A stretch of DNA of 64,000 nt from the NCBI RefSeq assembly GCF_035046485.1, contig NC_085138.1, positions 65,960,580 to 66,024,579 on the forward strand, given 5' to 3'. Under the pieces are notes generated by a model. The model did not search any database. It was not told the DNA's origin and saw nothing but the letters and a program-made list of their open reading frames with translations. The position numbers were made by a program, and so were the translations under genes. Below are positions 1 to 12,065 of the stretch, piece by piece; the first letter of the stretch is position 1, and the number at the start of each line of letters is the position of its first letter. Origin of the DNA: Aedes albopictus. Its lineage: Eukaryota > Arthropoda > Insecta > Diptera > Culicidae.

Positions 1-287
1 ATTCTGTGAACCATATTTGACACCTAAAAGTAGGTAAATTTTCTAACGAAGTGAAAAACTAAAGTTGTGTCTACTTAAGACATCACTGGATAGTTATTAC
101 AGCAGTTTCTAATTTCACATTTTTTCAGTATTCATGCCAACTATTGACCAATCCAAATACTTGTGTGCTAGTGATTTGTTTTCAAATTTCTTTCGTTACG
201 AATTAGCGAGAAATGTCAAATTTTTGTTATCCCGTAGATGGATTTCGTGCAATAGGTTTCGTAAGACTTTTATTTTTTTGTGTGAAA

Positions 288-415
288 TGGACCTAGTGTG
301 ATGGTTAAAACACGTGACGCTTACGCCGAGGACCCAGGATCGAATACCAATCCCGACAAACTCGCTAAATGTGAGTTCTTTCTTCGGAAGGGCTAAAATC
401 TCGTTAATACAGATT
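288..415 (+). mobile_element. tRNA-derived SINE copy, degraded
   Basis: The block opens with a Pol III A-box-like stretch (TGGACCTAGTGTGATGG) and has a B-box-like GGATCGAATACC near 340. A better preserved relative lies at 8529-8697: both share the head, the phrase CTTCGGAAGGG and an ending near CTCGTTAATA. The family resembles the tRNA-related SINEs known from Aedes. No target duplication was identified. Confidence 0.7.
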
Positions 416-1558
416 ACAAACTTCTTTTAAGATCTCAATGGAAAATGTAACTCACTGCTTCGTTCAAGACAGTTTAAAAAATTGAGCCTGCTTTCAAAAG
501 TTAGCATATTACAGAAACGAAATACTTGCATTATTATTTACCCTTCCGATTATTGCACGTCAAAGTGAAACAATTTTTGCAAAGCATATTAATAAACGAC
601 AGTTTTAACAACATTTTTCAGCAAGGAGCGAATCATAATCTGAATGAATTAGAGTGATTTCGATGGAAGAAAGGGAAAATTAAGATGGCCTTTCTTCTGC
701 AGATAAGACCTCTCGTTAAAAGTGATTCTAATTTGTAGTATGCTGATTTTTTTTACTATATGTAAGGTTATTTTGACTGATATGTATATTTTATCAGAAA
801 AATGTAATTTTGCAAAAAAGAGTACAATTGGGCCCATTTTACCAAAAAGAATAGTACGCCCAATTTTTTGCAGAAATAGAGTACATGTACTCTAAAAAGA
901 GTACGTGTGGTAACCCTACTTGCGAACGAGTCCCGAATGCATGCATGAAAGTTCTTCCAGATTTGAATTTGTCTGAGTTGGTTGCAAGAATGCTAGGAAG
1001 TTACTTTTCCTCCGAGCTAGATGGATGTCCTTGTCTCATATGGATACTTGTTTTCGAGTTGCCTGTGGATTCTGGAATATCGTAGGCATTGAGGTGAAAC
1101 CAGTAGGTAGTGTTCGCTCAAAACAGCTCGCATTGCGACTAACAAAGGCAACCTCATCGCAGCGCTCTACCTCACCCACCATGTTTCCACTGATGAAGCG
1201 TTCTGGCGCGTGTTGTAGATTTAACTCTTCTATTGAAACCGAGGTCTGATCCTATTTTGCTGCGGTGAGATGATTGTTTGTGATAACATTGAGCAGCGAT
1301 GCGTTATGGTATCACAATAGAACAGCCGCGCTGCTTACGAAGCAAATAACATACACATCGGCGGAAAAGCATTTCAACTTGGAATCACAACAACCTGTTG
1401 CATACAGAAAACAGGGGATTAAAGTGAACTCAATGAAGATTGCACCGTTGGATCTGGCTAATATTGATTTTACCATTCTCTCTGCCTTTGAACGAATCAA
1501 GGGGGCGTTTTAGGGCGAGTCGTAGGATTCATAAGTGGAACAGAAAACAAAAAAAAAA
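416..1558. other. spacer without a recognisable gene
   Basis: AT-rich sequence with several short open frames, none resembling a protein I know. The part from about 885 to 1500 is less AT-rich than the rest, but the frames on both strands are short and show no family motif. Confidence 0.5.
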
Positions 1559-2325
1559 CATAGAAAAGAGAACAGAGAACAGAGATCAGAGAACAGAGAA
1601 CAGAAAACAGAGGGAACAGAGAACAGAGAACAGAGAACAGAGAACAGAGAACAGAGAACATAGAACAGAGAACAGAGAACAGAGAACAGAGAGAACAGAG
1701 AGAACAGAGAGAACAGAGAGAACAGAGGGAACAGAGAGAACAGAGAGAACAGAGAGAACAGAGAGAACAGAGAGAACAGAGAGAACAGAGAGAACAGAGA
1801 GAACAGAGAGAACAGAGAGAACAGAGAGAACAGAGAGAACAGAGAGAACAGAGAGAACAGAGAGAACAGAGAGAACAGAGAGAACAGAGAGAACAGAGAG
1901 AACAGAGAGAACAGAGAGAACAGAGAGAACAGAGAGAACAGAGAGAACAGAGAGAACAGAGAGAACAGAGAGAACAGAGAGAACAGAGAGAACAGAGAGA
2001 ACAGAGAGAACAGAGAGAACAGAGAGAACAGAGAGAACAGAGAGAACAGAGAGAACAGAGAGAACAGAGAGAACAGAGAGAACAGAGAGAACAGAGAGAA
2101 CAGAGAGAACAGAGAACAGAGAACAGAGATAACAGAGATAACAGAGATAACAGAGATAACAGAGAACAGAGAACAGAGAGAACAGAGAGAACAGAGAGAA
2201 CAGAGAACAGAGAACAGAGAACAGAGAACAGAGAACAGAGAACAGAGAACAGAGAACAGAGAACAGAGAACAGAGAACAGAGAACAGAGAACAGAGAACA
2301 GAGAACAGAGAACAGAGAACAGAGA
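1559..2325. repeat. GA-rich satellite of 7-bp and 9-bp units
   Basis: A nearly pure-purine tandem array. The outer parts use a 7-bp unit, GAGAACA. The core, about 1684-2112, uses a 9-bp unit, GAGAGAACA, in roughly 47 copies. A short run of the variant GAGATAACA lies near 2125-2160, then 9-bp and 7-bp units return. The long open frames here, with Thr-Glu-Arg on one strand and Ser/Leu/Cys repeats on the other, are artefacts of a period divisible by three and should not be annotated as proteins. Confidence 0.97.
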
Positions 2326-3038
2326 ATTGGAATGGAATTGGAATGGAATGGAATTGGAATGGAATGGAATTGGAATGGAATTGGAATGGAATTGGAATGG
2401 AATTGGAATGGAATTGGAATGGAATTGGAATGGAATTGGAATGGAATTGGAATGGAATTGGAATGGAATTGGAATGGAATTGGAATGGAATTGGAATGGA
2501 ATTGGAATGGAATTGGAATGGAATTGGAATGGAATTGGAATGGAATTGGAATGGAATTGGAATGGAATTGGAATGGAATTGGAATGGAATTGGAATGGAA
2601 TTGGAATGGAATTGGAATGGAATTGGAATGGAATTGGAATGGAATTGGAATGGAATTGGAATGGAATTGGAATGGAATTGGAATGGAATTGGAATGGAAT
2701 TGGAATGGAATTGGAATGGAATTGGAATGGAATTGGAATGGAATTGGAATGGAATTGGAATGGAATTGGAATGGAATTGGAATGGAATTGGAATGGAATT
2801 GGAATGGAATTGGAATGGAATTGGAATGGAATTGGAATGGAATTGGAATGGAATTGGAATGGAATTGGAATGGAATTGGAATGGAATTGGAATGGAATTG
2901 GAATGGAATTGGAATGGAATTGGAATGGAATTGGAATGGAATTGGAATGGAATTGGAATGGAATTGGAATGGAATTGGAATGGAATTGGAATGGGATTGG
3001 AATGGAATTGGAATGGAATTGGAATGGAATTGGAATGG
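2326..3038. repeat. 11-bp satellite, unit GGAATGGAATT
   Basis: About 64 head-to-tail copies of GGAATGGAATT, directly abutting the GA-rich array. The copies are nearly identical; one visible variant is GGGATT near 2993. The first few units are shortened, mixing GGAATGGAAT with GGAATGGAATT. GGAAT-type repeats occur as satellites in other animals (human satellite III is the best known), but that alone is no evidence of common origin. Open frames in all registers are artefacts. Confidence 0.97.
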
Positions 3039-4865
3039 ATATTCTTGAAACATTCTGATTTGTATCTACGTAGATATTGAGCATGGTAAAAATTTGATGC
3101 GTTGTTGTGGAAGTAACACTCGATAAATCCTTCTGGGAAAATTAATGCAAACCTGTAAGCATAGTATTTCATATCATGACCCAGTTTACAGTTTCACACG
3201 AACCTCATTTGTGGAAAACAGTCCTACTGAAAACCTGAACACAAACTAACATACTAGCTAATCCTCCTAGGATAGCTGCAGAAACATCCACAGCACGGCC
3301 GATGATGCGCTTGAGACTGTGTCACAGAATTTCCAGCCCTTCGTTGACGGCATATGTCGTTACCATTTCCACCCGGAACTCAAAGTGCAAATTCAATGTA
3401 GTACCTACCAAGTCTTCCTCTAACCTTCACTCCGAACCGGTAGCACGCCTCGTCTCCAAAATTTCATCACTGTTTACCCGAGAAGCTCGGAATGTTACAG
3501 CACACCTCTCGGCATCTGGCATTTGTCGCATTGAATGCCGTTCTTTCAAAGCTTCTGGTCTCTATCTCTCCGCTTCTAACCTAAAGGGAAAGTGCAGCTA
3601 TATTTACGTGTGGTGCACCATTTTTATGAGCCCGGAGCTCATTCATAATTTTTCATGAATGCACCATCCTGTCACCGGTTTAGTTGGTTGGTTGGCCGGG
3701 CGCTCGGTAACCAAGCTCACGTTTGAATAGGCCACCACAGGTATAAAATTGCCCGAGCTGCTGCTACTGGTGATGCTGTGTGTCTCTCGGACCAAACGAG
3801 CAAGGCAGAAACCAAGGGGGTGCCATGACTTACAAAGGATGACTGTCAGGGCGGTGGTTTTGTGCCGAGTTTTTTCTTCTGGTTTTCGATGTTGAATGAG
3901 GAAGTGTCACCAAACAGATGTTTCCCTGGGACGAAGCTTATGAAAAACCTCACGCAAATGGTCGGTGGTGCACTGAAAAATGTTGGTATATACCTACCTA
4001 CCTAACTGCTGCGAATCTGCTGGTGGTGGTGGGGTTTGTTACGAGAAACTGCATACAACTAATTATCTCGGTAACATCATTAGCATTCATTGGTGCACTC
4101 AGTACGAGTGTGATGATCCTACCTACGACGTTACTTGAAGGTGTAGTAATATTTGCTATGTGATTTACATCCATATAGAGGATCAGTATTTCACTGGAGC
4201 CATTTTCAAATGGTAATTTCTCAATTACGTACAGGGGGTAGACAAAATGATCGGGACAGGCAAAAATTTTACTTTTCAAAAAATGTTCAACTAGCTGTAA
4301 CTTTTCGAAACTTGCATCAAATATTCTCAACTTTTCACTGTAAGTTGATCAACTAGTTATGGATCAGTGGACAAAATTTGGAAAAGATCGGGCTATTCTG
4401 CACGAAGCTATAAAAATGCTAGAAAAAGGTATAATTATCCGATAACCAACTTTGAGCTGTTATATTTCCGGATTCAATCAACCGAATGCAATGAAATTTT
4501 GACTTTTCATGACTTATATAACGAACTTTGAAAAACTTTTGACACAACTTAAAATTCCTAATACAGAAGAAAATTATAACGATTAGTTTATTTTCCTAAT
4601 AAAACACCAAATTTTCTAAAACTTCAACATCGTTTCAAATTCAAGATGATAATCACAATTTATTTAAATTCCCTCTAATTGTCTTGAATGTAAATATGTT
4701 TTGAAGAAAAGTAACAACATAGCCTTCAATTAAAAGAAAAAAAAATTGGAATGCATATTAAAAATGTACCAATTTACTAAAAAATCATAAAATAAATGGA
4801 ATCGCTATAACTTTTTCTCTTGTTTATAATTTCAAGTTTTGTCAAACGTTTTTCAGAGCACATTA
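3039..4865. other. spacer, part of it GC-richer, no gene recognised
   Basis: From about 3240 to 4100 the sequence is richer in GC and freer of visible repeats than its surroundings. The longest frame (3302-3658, plus) has no recognisable domain. From 4200 to 4865 it is AT-rich spacer. A conserved noncoding or intronic stretch is possible in the GC-richer part but cannot be shown from sequence alone. Confidence 0.45.
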
Positions 4866-5085
4866 TATAAAAAAAGACACTACACCGTCTTCAGCCAGAG
4901 GCTGCACAGACTGAACATAACATACACGAGACAACGGAGAACACACATAACACCCAGTGGCACAATGGCGAATTTTCCGTTTGACAAAAAGTTTTCCCCG
5001 ACTGGAGCGGGAATCGAACACGCACTCCGAGGCTTACGAAACGCCTAGACGACTGACGCCACTAAGCGCACGGCCACGAAGCCCA
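4866..5085 (-). mobile_element. tRNA-derived SINE, about 220 bp
   Basis: Read on the minus strand, the head is a tRNA-like block starting TGGGCTTCGTGGCCGTGC at 5085, with a B-box (GTTCGATTCCC) near 5010. The body ends GGCTGAAGACGGTGTAGTG followed by a T/A-rich tail near 4870. A second copy at 35231-35390 shares the head and the ending but lacks part of the middle. Confidence 0.8.
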
Positions 5086-5097
5086 CATTAGGCTTTT

Positions 5098-5760
5098 TAA
5101 AACCCCCTCAAAATTCCCTGTAAAACTCCTGAGACTATCAGGAATTCCCAAATACGCCACTGAAAAATCTTCTAAAGCTTCTTGAGATGGCTCCGAAAAC
5201 ACATGAAACAACCTCGAACCCCTTGTAACGCATCTGAGACTCTTCGGAACCCTCGAAAACGCCCCTGTAATGCATCCACAACCCCTGAAAATTTTCCTGG
5301 AACTTGCTAAAATGCTTCCGAAAATTTCCTGAAATCACCTCGAGCACATGAGACTCTCCGAAACCCACGAAAATGGTTCTGAAACTTCCCGAAATGCCAC
5401 TGAGATCTCCCTGAAATTGCCTCGGACTACTGTAACGTACCTGAGACTTTTCTATACTCTCAAAAACGTTCCTGAACGTCTCTAAAACTTACTGAAAAAC
5501 TGCTAAAACTATCTGAAATGCCACTAAAACCCCTGAAATCCACTTGGGCTCATGTTATGACTCTTCGAAACCCCATCGTAATGCACATGTTGCGCTCTTT
5601 TGACGTCTTCGAAACTTTCTGACATGCCAACGACAACCCGCTGAAATCCCCTTGGTTCCTCCGTAACGTACATGAGACCCTCCGAAACCCACGAAAACTT
5701 TCCTGTTATGCTTACGAAACTTCCAGAAAATCTGAACACTTCCTAAAATATCACCACAAC
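5098..5760. repeat. degenerate short-period repeat (CCTGAAAC type)
   Basis: The stretch is built from diverged variants of phrases such as CCTGAAAC, CTCCGAAACC and CCTGAGAC, recurring about every 12 to 25 bases. The same kind of sequence reappears at 25691-26218. The open frames here are by-products of the repeat. Confidence 0.75.
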
Positions 5761-6980
5761 ACCATTTTTTCGTTCCCATACACGAACGAAAAAAGCGCCC
5801 TTGTGAATGCGCAATTCCGGAGCACTGTTTCTTCGAAGAAAAGCCAAAGCACACCCAAATAGAAGAAAATCGCCTTTGTGGCTATTTGATATATTTGAGC
5901 ACTAACGAGTTCAAGACTTGGTTCAAGATAAACTAGCCTTGTGAATAATCCGAGTTTTCACGTATAAAAAAATCGTTCATTTCCATTCGTGTAGGTTTAA
6001 AAAAATCGCCTATTTTATTGCTATTTATTCGCCCTCATGTGAAAAACTTTCTTTCTGGAGTTTTCTTTTAGTATTTGTGCCCTTATTCGAGTAAGCAAAA
6101 AAAAATGTCTTTTGAGATGTTCGACGATTTTTTAAAATTGTGTGTACCCTCAAAAATTGAAGAAAGTTTACCTGTGCAATTTTCAAAATGATTTGATGTT
6201 CCAGTCCCATATTGTGAGAAAGAAACAACTTTTCCAGTACGAAGAGCATTTTTATTACGATTGTCTGAATATAATACAATGATTTTTCAAACTAATATGC
6301 ACGCTCACAAATTTCTTCGGAAATTCCATCAAATATTAACTCCAAAAGTTTATCCAAGGTTCATTCTTAAAAAAATCTTGCAAGATTGCTGCAGAAATTC
6401 TTTCATCCATTTCAACAGGAATCCTTTCAAAATTTCTTCCGACTTTTTAATTCCAAAAGGGATTTCTATGATTATTTTTTACATGAATTCCTTCTGAGGA
6501 GTGTCAGCGATGGATTTCTTCAATAGCTCTATAATGTTTTTTATGTTTCAATAAAATTCTTGTTGAGGCGCCGCCGTAGTGCCTCAAGCGGGGAATTTCT
6601 CAGATTCCTGGCGGGATCGTTTCTCGTTGATCCGGCTCGAGGGACCAAATGTTTGGGGATCTGCAATACCTCAAACGGGGATTTTCTTTCCGAAGGAAGA
6701 AACACGGGATTTTCACTTTAAATAACTTTATTCACTTCTAATTTTGCGTTGTTGAAGTAACGCTAACGCCTGTACATTTCAGAATTACACTTACTTCACT
6801 GTTGACCTTTAGCTGAGCCAAATGATACTATTTTTCAGTATGCTGGTCGAGTCTGCATTTATGGTTTCCAAAAATGTTGCGTGACAAAAATTCGAACAAT
6901 CCCGAACTATCCAGAAATTTGATGACTCTGATTACCACGCGGTCGGCTTTTTCCGCGCGCGATGACAGCAATGATGATCA
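5761..6980. other. AT-rich spacer
   Basis: I recognise no gene or bounded repeat. Short frames at 6025-6279 (minus) and 6261-6497 (plus) have no family resemblance. Confidence 0.4.
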
Positions 6981-7070
6981 GGGCCTGTCCATAAACTACG
7001 TAGACTTTGATGGAGGAGGGGGAGGGGGTGGTTCTAGCCAAAGTCTACGCTCCATACAAGTATTTAAACT
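6981..7070 (+). mobile_element. fragment of a GGGGGAGGGGG-type MITE
   Basis: The start GGGCCTGTCCATAAACTACG and the purine run GGAGGGGGAGGGGG match in layout the fuller elements at 9643-9803 and 46248-46413, which begin with a near-palindromic CCATAAATTACGTCACG-type end. A short internal inverted pair, GTAGACTTTG and CAAAGTCTAC, flanks the G-run. The right terminus is not clear. Confidence 0.5.
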
Positions 7071-7367
7071 TTGTTTCTTGGATGACTGATTTTGGTGTGA
7101 CTTCTAATGGTTTCGGCTTGCGGTCACAGAAATAAACGTTGGATCTTTTATTTCATCGCCGACGTTTCGATCTTCGGGTTTGGCACTTGTGAAGTGCCGT
7201 GTTTGCACGGGATATGTCGGTATTTTGGTGGAATGGCGTCATTAACAATGTTGTACCCTAATGTGAAAATTAAGTTGTTGCCACGACCGCAGGACCGGCA
7301 ACCCGGCCTTCGACGTATGGAGATTCCCTCCATCAACGCTAGGCGCGCCACTGCAGAGACAGATTGA
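7071..7367. other. unclassified moderately GC-rich block
   Basis: A 67-residue frame on the minus strand (7148-7351) and an 86-residue frame on the plus strand (7107-7367) occupy the same stretch. On the minus strand it contains a GATCGAAACGTCGG phrase of a kind found near 3' ends of some retroelements, but I cannot place it in a family. Confidence 0.3.
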
Positions 7368-7511
7368 TGGGCCTTTTCATTTGACGTCTAAAATCAGCTG
7401 ATTTTGGGGGCATTTGACAGTTCTCCTATGAAAATGACAGTTCAGCGTTTGCGCCTTCGTTCGGCAGTTGTAAACAGTGGCATACATGGATCTGTCAACT
7501 GAAAAGGCCTA
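7368..7511. mobile_element. MITE with GGCCTTTTCA ends
   Basis: The ends form an imperfect inverted repeat: TGGGCCTTTTCATTTGAC at the left and the reverse complement of TAGGCCTTTTCAGTTGAC at the right. The element is 144 bp and noncoding. The flanks are TTGA and TTGG, so a 4-bp duplication with one change is possible but unproven. Confidence 0.55.
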
Positions 7512-8528
7512 TTGGAGGAAATTTTTGATCGATTCGTATGTCAAGAAGCAATGTTTTGATCTCTAGCTAATGTGTTAATGAATATGCTAAATTGTTAACC
7601 TAAATTTACTTAAGCTGTTGATGAATAGTAGGATATGTTTAAATGAATTGGTTAATTTAGTGCCTAAATGTTGTCTTTTAAAAAAATTATCTACAGCCTT
7701 AATTTGCTAAATCTTTCGTTATGTGACATGGAAGGTTAGGACTTCCCTAGATTTCAGTATTGAATTATGTAACTAATGATTGAGATCTTCTACAGGTTGA
7801 TTTAGATGCCTTTCCTTATCACACATTACTGAAACTAAAATTACTTATTATTATTCTATGGTAAGCTGTTTAAATAAGATATTGAAATTGTGCTAAAAAT
7901 GTATTACATTCCTATAATAATCCCAGCAGATAGATTTTTGTCGAGAATTGGATTGGTTGTGCTTGGATTTGGCATAGTAATGCACTATTAAATGTAAGTT
8001 TTATAGATGCTCTTAAAGAATGTGATTAAACTATAAAATCTTTTCAGCTTGAAGCATACCAGAAATAAAGCTGCTATCAAGAATAGTGCCAAGTTTGTTT
8101 GACTCAACAAAGTAATGGGGTTTTTTACATTGTTAGATGTCCGGAATTCTTGTACTTTGAACCTTTTCGGATGTATCACCGTTCCCTTATCCTTTGAGTA
8201 ATCTCCCCTTCTTCGACGGTTACTCTAGAAGATACATGTGGAGCTTCATGGAAGAAATTCATGATAATTTTTTGGAAGGATTTTTGATATTACATTACAC
8301 AGCGAAACAAAAATTACCTTTTGGTGTGTCTCAAAAGCAAACTTATGTGTCTCTGACAGATTTTGGGTCGCTGAATCCGAATTCGGACTCAGATTTGCTC
8401 CAGCACGTCACAATTTTGAGCTTTACCCCAATTTATAGGGTAAAATCTGTGATTTTGGGCTTTTTCGACTGCAAGCTATGAAGCATGGAAATATTTTTTT
8501 TTCTTTATTTTTTTTTTAAGAGGTGGAG
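7512..8528. other. AT-rich spacer
   Basis: No gene, bounded repeat or clear inverted ends were seen. Short open frames at 7988-8179 and 8194-8481 carry no recognisable motif. Confidence 0.4.
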
Positions 8529-8697
8529 TGGACCTGGTGTGGTGGTTAGAACACTTGACTATCATGCCGAGGACCTGGGATCGAATCCCACTCCCGACAT
8601 ATTCACGAAAATGTGGGTTGTTCCTTCGGAAGGGAAGTAAAACGTGGGTCCCGAGATGAACTAGCCTAGGGTTAAAAATCTCGTTAATATAGACAAG
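8529..8697 (+). mobile_element. tRNA-derived SINE
   Basis: It begins TGGACCTGGTGTGGTGGTTAG, a good A-box region, and carries a B-box-like GGATCGAATCCC near 8579. It ends CTCGTTAATATAGACAAG followed by an A-rich tail. The diverged relative at 288-415 confirms the family. Confidence 0.8.
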
Positions 8698-8799
8698 AAA
8701 AAAATATATTTTTTTAAACAAAACAAAGTTAAAATTGGTCAATTAACATCTAAATTAACGATTTATGCCAAATACATATGTTGTTTTACCAAATCTGAA

Positions 8800-9320
8800 G
8801 AACCCTCTCTAGGTACTCCTAGATTTATTACTTGTAAACTTCCTTGAAAAGTACCAAGGAATAAAGCTACGGAAAATCTTCTGAAAAATCACAAGTAAAA
8901 TGTCTGAAAGAATAATCGAGGAAAGGTTTGAATAAATCCCAAAATAAATTTATGAAGAAGTGTTTGAAGGAATACTGTGTGTCTTGAGAACTTTCCAGAG
9001 AAATTTCTGGAGAACTGCCAAAGAATAATTTGATGAGGAATTTCAGAAGTAATGCCTTGGGAGATCTCTCGAGGAATACCTTAAAGAGCATCTGGAGAGA
9101 TTCTAACCCGATTTTCCAAAATAATTCCTGGCAAAAAAATCCGTAGAGGAGTTCTTGTAAGAGTCTTTGGAGGAACCTACAAAGTAACTACTGCGGGAAT
9201 CTAAGGAGGAATCCCTGCTAGAATTTCTATATGTAATCCTGTAACCCTTGAGGAATCATGTCGGAAACCTTTAAAGAAATTCCAACAAGAAGGCTGGAGA
9301 ATCCTTGAAAGAATTGCCTC
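8800..9320. repeat. degenerate GGAATTTCTGGAGAA-type repeat
   Basis: Diverged phrases such as GAGGAATTTC, TCTGGAGA and CTTGAAAGAAT follow each other without fixed period. The same low-complexity style fills 13370-13860 and 22480-24215 and is common in culicine mosquito DNA. It is noncoding. Confidence 0.65.
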
Positions 9321-9642
9321 AGAAATTTCTAAAGAAAAACATGTACTATGTATTACTATGATTCCTTGAATCAGTTAAGAAATAGGCAAATGCAGATGAG
9401 ATCGTATCTTGGACGTATTTTAATGAAAACCAAGTTTATATTAAAATTTTTGGGCAAAAAATAAAAATAGTTGATATTTTTGTTATTTGTCTACCCCTTG
9501 AAATAATCTGCCGTATGATTTCATTCCAACTATTTTTTCAATGAATGACCTTTTATTCTCGGTAGATCCTTCATAGAAGATTCCAAACCTCTTTTCGAAG
9601 TGTGTTTTTACGAACTATAAATCAATTTTTTAAATTTGGTCA
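9321..9642. other. AT-rich spacer
   Basis: Nothing recognisable. Confidence 0.4.
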
Positions 9643-9803
9643 GGTGCATCCATTAAGTACGTCACGCTTAGAGGGGGGAGGGGGAGGCTGTTTGTGAAAG
9701 TGTGACAAGCAATGTATTAAGTATAGGAAAAAACCGTACGAAGGGGGGGGGGGGAGGGAGGTTGAAAATTCCCAATTTTAGTGTGACGTACTTAATGCTC
9801 CCT
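9643..9803. mobile_element. GGGGGAGGGGG-type MITE
   Basis: The ends mirror each other: CATTAAGTACGTCACGCT at the left and AGTGTGACGTACTTAATG at the right. Just inside each end sits a long G-run (GGGGGGAGGGGGAGG near 9673 and GGGGGGGGGGGGAGGGAGG near 9745). The element is about 160 bp, noncoding, and related to 46248-46413. Confidence 0.75.
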
Positions 9804-9980
9804 CATAAACCTTCATACATTGATAAACGCCTAAAAGTATGCAATTCCCTTCATATAGTTTAATCTGTTGTATTTAAAATGTGTATATTAAACAATTAAA
9901 AACATCCCAAAAAAGAAAACTCACGATGAGAAGCATGTAACCATATGTTGATTTACCGTCAAAAATATATTTGTGTAAGG
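9804..9980. other. short spacer carrying the left hAT target copy
   Basis: The 8 bases GTGTAAGG at 9973-9980 are repeated at 10171-10178, immediately beyond the hAT-type element between them. Confidence 0.8.
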
Positions 9981-10170
9981 CATGGTTTCCCAAACTGTGG
10001 GTCGCGATCCCCCAGGGGGGTCGCCGGCGTTCATCAAACGGGTCGCGAGGGACAGTAGTAAAATATTATACTGTAACAGACAACAAATGAGGGAATTTCT
10101 ATGGGGGGTCGCGAAAACTACGTCAGCTGGCAAAAGGGGGTCGCGCGACCTTAAAGTTTGGGAACCTATG
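9981..10170. mobile_element. hAT-type MITE with 8-bp TSD
   Basis: A 190-bp element with inverted ends CATGGTTTCCCAAACT and AGTTTGGGAACCTATG. It is flanked by an exact 8-bp direct repeat, GTGTAAGG (9973-9980 and 10171-10178). GGTCGCG motifs lie just inside both ends. An 8-bp duplication together with TTCCCAAACT-like ends is the signature of hAT transposons. There is no transposase, so it would need one supplied in trans. Confidence 0.9.
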
Positions 10171-11221
10171 GTGTAAGGATAATGATTTATGATAGCTTAA
10201 CTCACAATTTTTTTTCAGTCAGAACTCCATAAACTCGTTTTTATATAAAGAATTTTGTGAAAAATCCATGTTTTGATATAAAAATTCAATCTTATATGTT
10301 CCACAAAGCTACTCTCACCATGTTCATACTCCTAAGATTTCAATCTGCGATTATTTTTTAAGATTTGATATGTTTTTCAGGGCACTATCAAAGTTACCCC
10401 AAAATGAAAATGTGTTTCTCACTCATATGAAAAATTAAAAATTACCCAAACTATTCAAAATTATCGAATCTTTTAATTGCAATCGATAACTGATACTCCA
10501 GTACTTGTTTAAAAAATATAAAATTAGGGGACATACTGTTACATGGGATAATATTAGGGAAATTTGCTAAAACTATCGGTACCGTTTTACGGTGCCGAAA
10601 TATTTAAACCCCTCACCTTAAACAAGAAACGAACACTTTATTTTTTCCCTGAAGAAGATGCTATACCTGTGTCGAAATGCCAGGTTGAAAATAAAACTCG
10701 ATTTAATGATTATTAAGACTGAGATGCCGATTGTCAAAACGATTGCATTTTCTCTCAAATGAGTTTCACTGGACGGATTTTTATTACCATTTACTAATAA
10801 TAACTAGGGTTATGAAGGTATTTTGGCCCACCCAGAGATAATTAATTAAATTATTATCAATGTTTGCGGATTAACCGGCCTAGTGGAAGTGGAGCTCCAA
10901 AAGCTAGACAGCTACACTCAAACTCACAACTCATACTTCTACCACCCAGGGTGTTTTATTACAATAATCATATGATAGCATAGCATGAATACCTTCAAGG
11001 GTGCTGTAGATAAATGAGACTTGTGCAGTGCAAAATCAAAAAAACCCAACAAAAAACCGTGAGATGTACACGAAATCAGACAAATTGATTAATTTCAAGC
11101 CTTGAAGAAGATCCCAACATCTGGAACAAAACGTTTATCGTTTATCGTTTATCGTTTAACGATGAGATAAAAATCAATGAGTTTCTTTTACTGAAAGCCA
11201 AAATCCCCCAAGAAAGAAAAA
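10171..11221. other. AT-rich spacer
   Basis: No gene was seen. A small direct repeat (GTTTATC three times) lies near 11138-11160. Two places, near 10655 and 11103, have a TGAAGAAGAT phrase of a kind found at ends of some retroelements. Confidence 0.4.
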
Positions 11222-11439
11222 CCGTCGTGTGGGGTGTCATTGGGCCAAAGTGGGATCACATTGGACCACTATTCCGTACGTTTAGAATACGACGGGAATG
11301 CATATTGTGTGCTTGACTTTTAGGACACATAATTCTAAGATACTTTGCATCCACCGTCGGATTCTCTGAGTTATATTGAATCCGTGGGATCGATGGACCA
11401 ATGTTACCCTTTCTAGGCCCAATGTCACCCGAACGACGG
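11222..11439. mobile_element. MITE with CCGTCG ends
   Basis: Inverted ends CCGTCGTGTGGGGTGTCATT and the reverse complement of AATGTCACCCGAACGACGG bound a 218-bp noncoding element. TA follows the right end and AA precedes the left, so a TA duplication with one change is likely. The end pattern (CCGTC, a few bases, then GGGGT) resembles the larger element starting at 30939, suggesting a Tc1/mariner-type group. Confidence 0.65.
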
Positions 11440-11949
11440 TATATACAAATGTAACATAATCGATGCAATCAACTAGGCTGCCCGCCTTTTTCTTTAAACT
11501 TATTTGGCCTTATGACCTATTCGGCTCAACGTACATCGGCCTAATGACCCAGCACCTGCGTTTTGGTACATAGTTGTTGAAGCTGCTTTACTCAACGATA
11601 TTGTTCCGTGACTATGAGTCATGATGTTTGTCGATATTAAAATTAGGACCGGTTTGTCGTAACGCAGTCTCGCATGGTAATGAAAAGGTTTGGAAATATT
11701 CATGACTAACTATCCCGGCATACGTTGCACCAACTACCAACTTCGTTTCTTGATATGCAGTTCTGCTGAGAAAAACCTCGTGAAATGAAATTTAATTTTT
11801 TTTTTCGTTTTCACCACTTTTCCGGTAGATTTACACATTTACTTTTTCGTAAGCAGACGCCAGATCCCTACATGAACGCAACAGTCAAATAATTATGTAG
11901 ATCTGTTGGCCTCATCCGTAGTCATGATATCATGAAGTGGCATATTTAA
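11440..11949. other. spacer
   Basis: No gene, tRNA or bounded repeat was recognised apart from the TTAA target at 11946-11949. Confidence 0.4.
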
Positions 11950-12065
11950 CCCTAAAAGGGATACCTTCATGGCCTCAGTTTCGTCATCTCGCTGAGTGTG
12001 TTCCATCAAAGACGAGCTCTGAAAGGTGCCTGGGGTCCAATGGACCCCAGGTATTCCTTTTAGGG
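11950..12065. mobile_element. piggyBac-type MITE, copy 1
   Basis: A 116-bp element beginning CCCTAAAAGGGATACCTTC and ending ATTCCTTTTAGGG. TTAA lies to the left and TTGA, a one-base variant, to the right. Copy 2 at 42645-42760 is exactly the same length, nearly identical, and flanked by TTAA on both sides. CCCT-type ends with a TTAA target point to the piggyBac superfamily. No coding capacity. Confidence 0.85.

Noticed and set aside
1440..3172. Long open frames of 230 to 528 codons on both strands
   Set aside because: They are translations of 7-, 9- and 11-bp satellite units in several registers, not proteins.
10650..10700. Hammerhead-ribozyme-like core (CTGAAGA ... GAAA)
   Set aside because: The stem that should close between the two core segments does not pair properly; a covariance scan would be needed.
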